A stretch of DNA of 45,264 nt from Phycisphaerales bacterium UBA5793 (GTDB lineage Bacteria > Planctomycetota > Phycisphaerae > Phycisphaerales > UBA5793): positions 1 to 45,264 of the forward strand of contig DIDT01000004.1 in NCBI GenBank assembly GCA_002418285.1. The letters run 5' to 3'. Both the position numbers and the translations under genes were made by a program. This document shows, piece after piece, positions 17,397 through 24,494 of this stretch (its first letter is position 1; every line of letters begins with the position of its first letter). The notes under the pieces were generated by a model. That model was not told the DNA's origin. It made no database searches and was given only the letters and a program-made list of their open reading frames with translations.

Positions 17397-18260
17397 TTAC
17401 AGGACACACGAGCGCATGGTCACCGTCTGATCGGCGCCAACGATGACGAGATGATTGAACGGCACTTCCGCCCAGCCTGCGTCCTCGCTCAGCGGCTCGG
17501 AACTGATAATCACCGTGCGCCCGCCACCATCGGTCGGCTCGATCATCCGACACACGCCGCCTTCACACACGTAGCGCCGACCACTGTGCACGTACAGGGT
17601 GTCCGCACGTTGGCGCGGATCGGTGCTGCACCGACACGCCACCGCGTGCCGACCATCCGAAACCGCGAGATTCAGATACGAAATGTGATCGATCTTGTAC
17701 TCTCGAGTGAGAGCCGCGATGCGCTGAAGAGTGCGTTCGAGCGCAACGGTGAGGGATTCGCTGGTTGACGGGCCAGCGGCAACGGCGGAGTGTTCATCGA
17801 GGAACATCGCAAACAGGTGCTCCGAATCTGTCGTGCCAAGCATCGCGTCGAACGAGTTGTCTGAGAGATCGGCAACGATGCGCCGGCGCATCGTTGCGAA
17901 TCCACCCACATCGCCATTGTGCATGAACGCGAACGGGCCGTGCGTAAACGGGTGGCAGTTTGTTTCGGTCACGGGCAAGCCGGGAGTCGCCGCGCGCACA
18001 TGAGCCAGCACGCAATGCGTCTTGATCACGCGGGAGAGTTCAAGCAGATTGCGATTGCTCCACGCCGGCGATATCGAGCGAAACGCAGCCGGGTCCGGGC
18101 TCATGCCCGGCACGTACCACGCAACGCCAAACCCGTCGCCGTTGAGCGGTTCCTCCCGCTCGGTGCTCTCGAAACTCTGGCGGATGAGCGAGTGCGTCGG
18201 TTCGGTGATGAGGGAACTCAGCGCGATGGAAGGGCCGAGGTAGAGGGTGAATCGACACAT
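17397..18260 (-). CDS. Class II glutamine amidotransferase (YafJ/EgtC-like)
   Basis: The start is placed at 18260 so that the protein begins Met-Cys; removal of Met exposes the N-terminal nucleophile Cys expected of this Ntn-hydrolase family. The upstream ATG at 18275 would bury it. The 287-residue product contains NGDGFGVAWYV, HVRAATPG, NCHPFTHGPFAFMHNGDVGGF and GTTDSEHLF, a full set of class II glutamine-site motifs. Stand-alone members include EgtC, which hydrolyses a gamma-glutamyl bond in ergothioneine synthesis. The gene faces the GCS2/ATP-grasp cluster, so a role in removing a gamma-glutamyl group is an attractive inference. Confidence 0.85.
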   Translation of the reverse strand: MCRFTLYLGPSIALSSLITEPTHSLIRQSFESTEREEPLNGDGFGVAWYVPGMSPDPAAFRSISPAWSNRNLLELSRVIKTHCVLAHVRAATPGLPVTETNCHPFTHGPFAFMHNGDVGGFATMRRRIVADLSDNSFDAMLGTTDSEHLFAMFLDEHSAVAAGPSTSESLTVALERTLQRIAALTREYKIDHISYLNLAVSDGRHAVACRCSTDPRQRADTLYVHSGRRYVCEGGVCRMIEPTDGGGRTVIISSEPLSEDAGWAEVPFNHLVIVGADQTVTMRSCVL

Positions 18261-18394
18261 CTGTTCACTCCGCATGGGGGTAGAAGATCAGCCGGTATGG
18301 AAGCTCTGGCATCCCGCCACCGGTGTCTCCCATTCAAGAGGATCGACCGAACCCGGTCGCCACTCGCACTAACCACCGACGTGGACCCCATGTG

Positions 18395-18423
18395 TTGACG
18401 AATTCACGCGCGGAGCCTAATGT
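18395..18423 (+). promoter_or_regulatory. Sigma-70-type promoter of tRNA-fMet
   Basis: TTGACG and TAATGT are separated by exactly 17 bases and end 18 bases before the tRNA, a near-consensus housekeeping promoter in the expected place. Confidence 0.75.
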
Positions 18424-18441
18424 CTCTTTCCGCATCAGGAT

Positions 18442-18515
<74 letters not shown>

Positions 18516-18915
18516 TTGACGGGCCGGTTGCAAACGCAGCCGGCCCTGTGGTTTGACGAAAGCGCCGCCGGGAGACCTCGGCGGTGTTTGCGTTTGCAGG
18601 CCACTGTACTGCAAGGACTTGGCGAAGGCCGCGTTGTGGGGTCGTGTCTCCGCTCGCGCCGAGGAGATAACCGATGGGCGCAGCCGGGGTCGGCAAAAGC
18701 GCCGGTTTGGGCCAAAAGTCTCTCCGAGTCTCTGTTTCGCAGGGTACGGGGTTATGAGGGGGTTGTCTCCCCAGTAGGGAGCGCAACCCCCACAGTTGCG
18801 CGAGGGGAGGGAGCGCAACGGTGTTCGCGCGCCGGGCTAGGTCGCCATATCGTTCCGATCGGCGTTCGCAAACCGACCGGCGAAGCCACAATGAGCCCCG
18901 GATAGGAATCGAGCG
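18516..18915. other. Structured non-coding stretch after tRNA-fMet
   Basis: No supported gene lies in these 400 bases. Frames crossing it include the GFEPTTSGL peptide produced when a tRNA is read in reverse. Several stems are visible: 18521-18546 (GGGCCGG/CCGGCCC), 18565-18584 (CCGCCG/CGGCGG), 18758-18791 (GGGGGTTG with an inner CTCCC paired to GGGAG and CAACCCCC) and 18795-18819 (GTTGCGC/GCGCAAC). A further pair, TGCAAACGCA with TGCGTTTGCA, brackets the second stem. It could be an RNA gene, an attachment region or ordinary spacer. Confidence 0.5.
18521..18546 (+). terminator. Hairpin after tRNA-fMet
   Basis: A seven-base GC stem (GGGCCGG with CCGGCCC) begins 5 bases after the tRNA. The following sequence has only scattered T, so it is an imperfect intrinsic terminator. 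Confidence 0.45.
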
Positions 18916-20274
18916 ATGATCTTCGACGGTAAGCCCACCTCGCAAATCCAAATCTCGGAACTTGAATCGCTCGTTGCCGACCACGTCGGCGAGGACGAGT
19001 ATCTTGACTTCAAAGCTCTCCCCCACTCCGGCAGCAACGCAACACACGAACTGATTAAGGATGTCTGCGCGTTCGCCAATGCGGCCGGCGGGTACCTAGT
19101 CATTGGAGTCGCCGAAGACGGCGAGGGTCGAGCCAGTGGGTTCGTTCCTGTCCAGAACGCCGAAGCGGTGCGGAGGTCGATGATCGATCGCTGCTTCGCA
19201 CGGATCGAACCTCGACTGCCGACGCTCGATGTTCGCATCTTCCTAATCAACGGGAACAGCATCGTCGTGTGCCGCGTCCCTGACTCTCCGCTCAAGCCGC
19301 ACTTCGCACAACCAGACCGTGAACACCACTATTTCTGGAAGCGGTATGTCGACGGCAACAAACTTATGACGTACTCGGAGATACGAGATGCCATCCAAGG
19401 CGATGCGGTTCAGAGAGAGATCGTTTCGCTGCGCACCGAACTGCAGAGAACACGACATCAAGCGACAGTCGCATCTGAACTCGAGCGAGAGGTCGACCAG
19501 CAACAACTTCTTCAGCTCGCAAGCCAAGAGGCACTCGCGCACCATTCGGAGAGGATCTTCCTTCAGACCGTCGGTGATCGACCCTACTTTCGGCTCACGG
19601 CGACTCCGCCAAATCCGGGAAGTAGAAACCTCCGACCACAGCGCGAGACACTGATGGAGCTGCTGGCTGATCCCCCGGCCTATCGGCGAAACGGATTCGA
19701 TGTCGGGATACACGCCGTTGGCGAGCATTTGCGTCAGACACCAATGGGGCTGCAAACGGAGATGATCGAATACAAGCACCTCCGGCTTTTATGGAACGGG
19801 CACCTGGAATTCTGGACGCCAGCCAACGACGAATTGATCAGCTTGGGGCTCGATCAAAGGCTGCCTGTCGAAGATCGCTCACTGGAGCCTCTCGTTCTCA
19901 TCGAAGCGACGGCCTCATTCGTCCGTCTTGCACGAGCAGTCTGGGAGATCGCTGGCGTGGCTGGAGAGTCCGAGTTTCGGTTGTTCCTACATCGGGTTCG
20001 AAATCGTCGAATCCCTCCGTACGCAGACAACACGTACGGCAGGCTCTCCAGTACGCCAGCTCTGCTTGCGAATCCCACAATCGGAGCGTTTCAACAGGAC
20101 GATGTACGCGTGGGTCCCGTTCTCGAAGGAATTGAGAACCTGCCTGGAGCAGTGGCGTTCAGGCTGATCGCTGATGTGTACTACTGCCTTGGCTACAGTC
20201 GAGAACACATCCCCTACTTCACCGACGATGATCGCTTCATCTACGACGTTCCGCCGGACCAGCGCGCCGACTAG
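18916..20274 (+). CDS. AlbA_2 (Schlafen-like) domain protein
   Basis: The 452-residue product opens with an AlbA_2/Schlafen-like nucleic-acid or nucleotide-binding domain: DEYLDFKALPHSGSN (residues 31-45), then a VCAFANAAGGYLVIGVAEDG segment near 56-75, the two hallmark regions. A coiled-coil-like segment follows (about residues 165-195) and then an unrecognised C-terminal half of about 250 residues. AlbA_2 proteins occur widely in defence islands, but their action is poorly known. AGGAA sits 7 bases before the ATG. It stands between the tRNA and the recombinase cassette and is likely cargo. A second, different AlbA_2 protein is encoded at 26642-27853. Confidence 0.8.
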   Translation: MIFDGKPTSQIQISELESLVADHVGEDEYLDFKALPHSGSNATHELIKDVCAFANAAGGYLVIGVAEDGEGRASGFVPVQNAEAVRRSMIDRCFARIEPRLPTLDVRIFLINGNSIVVCRVPDSPLKPHFAQPDREHHYFWKRYVDGNKLMTYSEIRDAIQGDAVQREIVSLRTELQRTRHQATVASELEREVDQQQLLQLASQEALAHHSERIFLQTVGDRPYFRLTATPPNPGSRNLRPQRETLMELLADPPAYRRNGFDVGIHAVGEHLRQTPMGLQTEMIEYKHLRLLWNGHLEFWTPANDELISLGLDQRLPVEDRSLEPLVLIEATASFVRLARAVWEIAGVAGESEFRLFLHRVRNRRIPPYADNTYGRLSSTPALLANPTIGAFQQDDVRVGPVLEGIENLPGAVAFRLIADVYYCLGYSREHIPYFTDDDRFIYDVPPDQRAD

Positions 20275-20308
20275 AACAAATCCTGATGCCCTGTCCGGGC
20301 AGGTGGCT

Positions 20309-20359
20309 AACGCCCGGCATAGGTAACCCATGACGGCGCTCTTCGCGCGCCGCTTCATG
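20309..20359 (+). promoter_or_regulatory. 21-nt motif plus hairpin, copy A
   Basis: A 21-nt motif (20309-20329, core CGGCATAGGTAACCC) is followed at once by a hairpin at 20329-20359: CATGA-CGGCGC, seven-base loop, GCGCCG, two-base bulge, TCATG. The same motif with one mismatch, again followed by a strong but different stem, occurs at 39215-39276. Both precede gene starts of the element. An RNA leader or antitermination element is likely, but its mechanism is unknown. Confidence 0.6.
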
Positions 20360-20378
20360 TCCTGTGCCGGAGCCTGCC

Positions 20379-20588
20379 GTGACCGCCATCACTGATCCCG
20401 CCACCATGTCCGCCACCGAGCGCCGCGCCGAGGTCGCCCGCATCCTCGCATGTGGCCTCGTTCGGTACGTCCGGGCGGTCCGAAAGCGAGCATCTTCTAC
20501 CCCCACCCAATCCACAGATTCCGGCAACATCGCACTTGAACTCGGCGAGCCTTTGCGCCTCACTGTGGTGAACCGGCCCCGCGGTTAG
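20379..20588 (+). CDS. Small protein at the head of the recombinase cassette
   Basis: The GTG at 20379 has GGAG 6 bases upstream, giving about 69 residues; a GTG at 20364 in the same frame is the alternative. The sequence contains ATMSATERRAEVARILA and a C-terminal GEPLRLTVVNRP. I recall similar short proteins with an RRAEVARILA segment encoded before DUF2924-recombinase pairs, which supports it as a real gene. Its role is unknown. It lies in the leader that follows the 21-nt motif and hairpin. Confidence 0.6.
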   Translation: MTAITDPATMSATERRAEVARILACGLVRYVRAVRKRASSTPTQSTDSGNIALELGEPLRLTVVNRPRG

Positions 20589-20621
20589 GGCCGAGTCTCC
20601 ATGTCCGAAAGGAGCCACCAC

Positions 20622-21128
20622 ATGCCGACAGCGATTGAACGCGAGATCGATGCCCTGCAACGGATGACGACGAGCGAACTCGTCGAACGCTACGAGGAAC
20701 TCTGCAAACAACCATGCCGCACCCGTCACCGGGCGTATCTCATTCGCAAGATCGCCTGGCGGCTTCAGGCCAACGCGGAAGGCGATCTCTCCGAGCGGGC
20801 GCGTCGCCGCGCTGCTGAACTGGCCGACGACGCCGAGGTGCGCGTCATGGCGCCTCGCACACAGATTGTCCCGCCACAGCCCGACGCCCCCACTCCCGTC
20901 ACGCGATCAGTCTCCACGTCCGAACCTCGCGATCCTCGTTTGCCGCCATCGGGCTCAGCAATCGTGCGCAAATACAAGGGACGAACGATCCGCGTCGTCG
21001 TGCTCGACGATGGCGAGGGGTTCGAGTGGGATGGGCAGCGCTACCGCACACTGACGGCCATCGCCAAAAAGGTCACCGGCAGTCACATCAATGGTTTCCG
21101 ATTCTTTCAATTGGAGGCGCGGCCGTGA
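20622..21128 (+). CDS. DUF2924 protein, partner of the serine recombinase
   Basis: The 168-residue product has an N-terminal helical part (EIDALQRMTTSELVERYEELC, in which LRKIAWRLQ-type residues follow) and a C-terminal SAIVRKYKGRTIRVVV...FEWDGQRYRTLTAIAKKVTGS domain that identifies DUF2924. The ATG at 20622 has AGGAG 8 bases upstream and is preferred to the ATG at 20601. DUF2924 genes are regularly found directly before a large serine recombinase. The C-terminal half looks like a small DNA-binding fold, so it may be a directionality or targeting factor, but this is unproven. It overlaps the recombinase GTG by four bases. Confidence 0.85.
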   Translation: MPTAIEREIDALQRMTTSELVERYEELCKQPCRTRHRAYLIRKIAWRLQANAEGDLSERARRRAAELADDAEVRVMAPRTQIVPPQPDAPTPVTRSVSTSEPRDPRLPPSGSAIVRKYKGRTIRVVVLDDGEGFEWDGQRYRTLTAIAKKVTGSHINGFRFFQLEARP

Positions 21129-22705
21129 GGCGACAACGATCCAGCGGCAACGGCGAGGTCGAAGATCGTCGCGTGCGTTGCGCCATCTACACCCGCAAAT
21201 CCAGCGAGGAAGGGCTCGATCAGGAATTCAACTCGCTCGATGCTCAGCGCGAGAGCGCCGAGGCGTTCATCGCCAGCCAGAAGGCCGAGGGGTGGACGTG
21301 TCTGCCGGAGCGATACGACGACGGCGGCTTCTCGGGCGGCAGCATGGAACGGCCGGCGTTGGCCAGGCTCCTGCGCGACATTCAGTCCGGCGGCATCGAC
21401 TGCGTCGTGGTCTACAAGGTCGATCGATTGAGCCGGTCGCTGCTGGACTTCTCCCGGATCATGGAGACGTTCGAGAACCACGGCGTCTCGTTCGTCTCTG
21501 TCACGCAGCAATTCAACACGACCCACTCAATGGGCCGGCTCACGCTCAACATCCTCCTGTCCTTCGCCCAGTTCGAGCGCGAGATCATCGGCGAGCGCAT
21601 CCGTGACAAGGTCGCCGCCCAGAAGCGCAAGGGCAAATGGGCTGGTGGTGTTCCGGTCCTGGGCTACGACGTCGATCGCAGCGGCCCGAGTCCGCGACTG
21701 GTCATCAATGCCCGGGAGGCGGCGCGTGCGCGGGACATTTTCGCACTCTACCTCGAGAAGGGCTCACTCCAGCCGGTGGTGAGCGAACTGGCCCGCCGAG
21801 GATGGGTCAACAAGCGCCGGATCACCCGATCCGGAAAAAAGCTCGGTGGCCGTCCGTTCGATCGGGCCACGCTGCACGTGTTCCTCACGAACCCGATCCT
21901 GTCGGGCAAGATCGTCCACAAGGGCGAGGTGTACGAAGGCGAGCACGAAGCCATCATCAGCCAGGATCTGTTCGACAAGGTGCAGGCCCAGTTGAGACTC
22001 AACAGCCGCACCGGTGGCGCCGAGGTCCGTAACAAGTATGGCGCCCTGCTGCGCGGTCTGCTCAAGTGCAAAGGCTGCGGCCACGCAATGACGCACACGT
22101 TCAGCAGCGGCCGCAAGGGGCGCTTCTACCGCTACTACAGGTGCGTACGGTCCATCAAGAGTGGCGCTCACGTGTGCCCGTCGGGCACCCTTCCTGCGGC
22201 TGAGATCGAGCGGGTTGTCGTCGATGAAGTGCGGGCGCTGGCGAATGACAAGTCACTGCTGACCCAGGTGCTCAACGAGGCCCAGGCAGCAATCGGCACC
22301 GAGCGAACGGCGCTCGAGACGGAACGGGGCGAACTCCAAGCCGAACTCCGTCGCCACCATCAGGAACTGCGTCGGCTCGTCAAAGATGGCCGAACGGACC
22401 GGGAGGCGACGGCCCGAGTTGCTGACCTCAACGAGCGCATCCGCGGTGGGGACCAGCGGCTTCGGGAACTGGACGCGCGCATCGCCGAACTCGAGCGCGA
22501 TCGCGTCACTCGTGCCGAGGCTGAAGCCGCGTTCGCCGACTTCGACGGGCTGTGGGCCAGTCTGAGCCCACGCGAGCAGGCCCGCATGCTTAATCTGCTG
22601 ATTTCCGCTGTCGAGTACGACGCCAAGGCCGGCAATGTCTCCGTCACATTCCGACCGACGAGTATCGCCTCGTTGGCCCGTCGCCGTACCGAGGAGGCTG
22701 CATGA
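21125..22705 (+). CDS. Large serine recombinase
   Basis: The 526-residue enzyme should catalyse integration and excision. The resolvase domain has the nucleophile S26 in IYTRKSS, a GLDQEFNSLDAQRE segment, VVYKVDRLSRSLLD and ERIRDKVAAQKRKGKW. A recombinase domain follows, then a zinc ribbon (LKCKGCGHAM...YYRCV...C) and a long coiled coil (about residues 385-465), the layout of large serine integrases. GTG 21125 is chosen because it overlaps the DUF2924 stop (GTGA). The frame upstream, to 21026, is noise. Such enzymes rarely use tRNA genes, so the adjacent tRNA need not be the target. Confidence 0.92.
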   Translation: MRRQRSSGNGEVEDRRVRCAIYTRKSSEEGLDQEFNSLDAQRESAEAFIASQKAEGWTCLPERYDDGGFSGGSMERPALARLLRDIQSGGIDCVVVYKVDRLSRSLLDFSRIMETFENHGVSFVSVTQQFNTTHSMGRLTLNILLSFAQFEREIIGERIRDKVAAQKRKGKWAGGVPVLGYDVDRSGPSPRLVINAREAARARDIFALYLEKGSLQPVVSELARRGWVNKRRITRSGKKLGGRPFDRATLHVFLTNPILSGKIVHKGEVYEGEHEAIISQDLFDKVQAQLRLNSRTGGAEVRNKYGALLRGLLKCKGCGHAMTHTFSSGRKGRFYRYYRCVRSIKSGAHVCPSGTLPAAEIERVVVDEVRALANDKSLLTQVLNEAQAAIGTERTALETERGELQAELRRHHQELRRLVKDGRTDREATARVADLNERIRGGDQRLRELDARIAELERDRVTRAEAEAAFADFDGLWASLSPREQARMLNLLISAVEYDAKAGNVSVTFRPTSIASLARRRTEEAA

Positions 22706-23100
22706 CCACCATCACCCGCGAGCTTCACTTCGCCGTCAAGGGCAAACGGAAGCGTGCGATCGTCGGCCCCATTCCGGAGAAGCCCGAACCACAGGGACGT
22801 ATCCCCCGCGTTTCCAAGTTGATGGCGTTGGCCATCCGCTTTGACCAGTTGCTTCACGACGGGGCCGTCGCCAACCAGTCCGAACTCGCTCGCCTCGCCC
22901 ACGTCACCCAGCCGCGGATGACGCAGATCATGAATCTGCTAAATCTGGCGCCGGATATTCAGGAAGAGATACTGGACTTGCCACTTGTGACGGACGGAAG
23001 GGATCCAATCCATGAACGCCTGCTGCGAACCGTTGCGGCCGAAGTTGATTGGACGGCGCAGCGCGCAGCATGGGCCAAGATCAATCGGATGACGCGGTAG
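22702..23100 (+). CDS. Small HTH protein after the recombinase
   Basis: The 132-residue product begins ATGA-coupled to the recombinase. Residues about 55-80 (NQSELARLAHVTQPRMTQIMNLLNLAP) form a clear helix-turn-helix similar to that in ParB-type proteins. The flanks are basic at the N-terminus. It probably binds DNA near the recombination site or controls the cassette. It is convergent with the PD-(D/E)XK gene, with only 17 bases between them. Confidence 0.8.
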   Translation: MTTITRELHFAVKGKRKRAIVGPIPEKPEPQGRIPRVSKLMALAIRFDQLLHDGAVANQSELARLAHVTQPRMTQIMNLLNLAPDIQEEILDLPLVTDGRDPIHERLLRTVAAEVDWTAQRAAWAKINRMTR

Positions 23101-23117
23101 TACGCTGAGTCCTTCCG

Positions 23118-24410
23118 CTATTGCTCCGACGCGGTGCCGAACTCGGTCGCATTCGAATGCTGCGGTGGCCCAAACTGAGAGTGCAGGAATTCGCGCATGT
23201 CCTGCGGGAGCTTCTGTTCCACCTCTTTCGGATCCGCGCAAATCATGAATGCATCAATGCTGAAACCGTAGTCGCCCTGAACTGGTTCGGTGGCGATGCC
23301 GAGTACTCGTCGTTCGCCCAACTTCAGCATCCCACCGATGGTCACCATTTCGAGCGTCTGCAGCCTCTCCTCTCTCGCACTCGTCGAGACCAGGAACACG
23401 CAGGCTGCGTGTTCCTGCCGCTGTGAGGCACTGACGAACCACCGATCGCGCTTCTGTTCCACACACTTTTGACTCTTCTCGATCAACTTCTCTCCGATCA
23501 AACGCCGGTCTAGCCGCCGAATACGCGCCAACTCGCTCGCGACGGTCACGTATGCGGTCGTCGGTTCTACTGGATCGACCAACTGGGCAGTTCGTTGATC
23601 GATGTGCGGCAGATTCGCGTGAGCACTTTCATGGAGCTTGTCAATCAGGATGTCCACAATGAAGGATGGTCTGTCCGCTACGTCTCGCTGCGTGCGAACA
23701 TCGAGCTTCTCAAACTCCTCCCAGCAGCCCTCCCCAATCATTATCGCATCGTGATTGGCAACCCATTCTCGAAACCGATCTGGGTCAGACTTGTACGTGG
23801 CCAGCAGGTCCAACTCGGTCACACCCATCAGTTGATTCTTCTCGAAGAACACTTCCCGGGCCTGCAGGTAATCGACAAGATCGCCCACGGTTGACAGTTC
23901 CGAGAGAAGTGCCTGCAACTCGATGTGAGTCGTCGTGAGCACACTTACATCACCGCCGTCGCACTCGAGAATCGGTCCGCCACCCCACTTGTCCAACGTA
24001 GGATGATCCACCACGGCGATGCCGTAGATATGCCTGATCCCGGCGGGATCAATCGGGACGCGCCCCTGGCGGTCGTTCTCAATGTCCTTGACCTCTCCGT
24101 TCCGGATCGCATTCACACCACGTTCGATCTGGCTGATCGCTTTCTCCAGCCGTGTGTTGGCGTACTTCGCCCATTCGGCCTTGGTGCGATCAGGCCGTTT
24201 CTCACGATCTGCCGTCTTCACCTCGATGAGGATCGCGGTGTCATCGAGAAGTACCAAAAGGTCACACAGCTCGATCTCGCCGTTCGGCCCTGGGTACTTC
24301 TGCCCACGGAAGAGGAAATCGCGACCCAACGGGGCCTGGCAGAGCCATTCAACAAAGTCCTCCCCGATCTCACCGATGTTCTTCGCTGGGTTCTGTGCCG
24401 GATCAGCCAT
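23118..24410 (-). CDS. PD-(D/E)XK nuclease-fold protein divergent from hsdM
   Basis: The 430-residue product has GEIELCDLLVLLDDTAILIEVKTAD at residues 44-68. E47, D50 and E63-x-K65 fit a PD-(D/E)XK nuclease core. The rest is helical with no family I know. ATG 24410 has AAGGGAG upstream; the longer ATG at 24440 is less likely. It shares a divergent control region with the type I restriction operon and could be a further restriction component, a repair nuclease or an inactive DNA-binding relative. Confidence 0.7.
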   Translation of the reverse strand: MADPAQNPAKNIGEIGEDFVEWLCQAPLGRDFLFRGQKYPGPNGEIELCDLLVLLDDTAILIEVKTADREKRPDRTKAEWAKYANTRLEKAISQIERGVNAIRNGEVKDIENDRQGRVPIDPAGIRHIYGIAVVDHPTLDKWGGGPILECDGGDVSVLTTTHIELQALLSELSTVGDLVDYLQAREVFFEKNQLMGVTELDLLATYKSDPDRFREWVANHDAIMIGEGCWEEFEKLDVRTQRDVADRPSFIVDILIDKLHESAHANLPHIDQRTAQLVDPVEPTTAYVTVASELARIRRLDRRLIGEKLIEKSQKCVEQKRDRWFVSASQRQEHAACVFLVSTSAREERLQTLEMVTIGGMLKLGERRVLGIATEPVQGDYGFSIDAFMICADPKEVEQKLPQDMREFLHSQFGPPQHSNATEFGTASEQ

Positions 24411-24432
24411 GGCCGCTCCCTTCTCGCCGCGG

Positions 24433-24476
24433 ACCCACATCGCGGGTTAGCCGCGACCCGTGGGTTATGCTATACT
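24433..24476 (+). promoter_or_regulatory. hsdM promoter with overlapping dyad
   Basis: TATACT at 24471-24476 is a strong -10, and TTAGCC 18 bases upstream a poor -35. Just upstream, ACCCAC (24433-24438) and GTGGGT (24460-24465) form a dyad with further GGGT/ACCC half-sites between, covering the -35. This is a likely operator, perhaps for the XRE regulator encoded at the end of the operon. The hsdM ATG is only 18 bases after the -10, so the message is nearly leaderless. Confidence 0.5.
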
Positions 24477-24494
24477 GTCTCCGTTTACTGGACA

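Noticed and set aside
23925..24494. 190-residue N-terminal extension of HsdM
   Set aside because: Antisense to the PD-(D/E)XK gene and upstream of the clear promoter; the HsdM family begins at about 24495.
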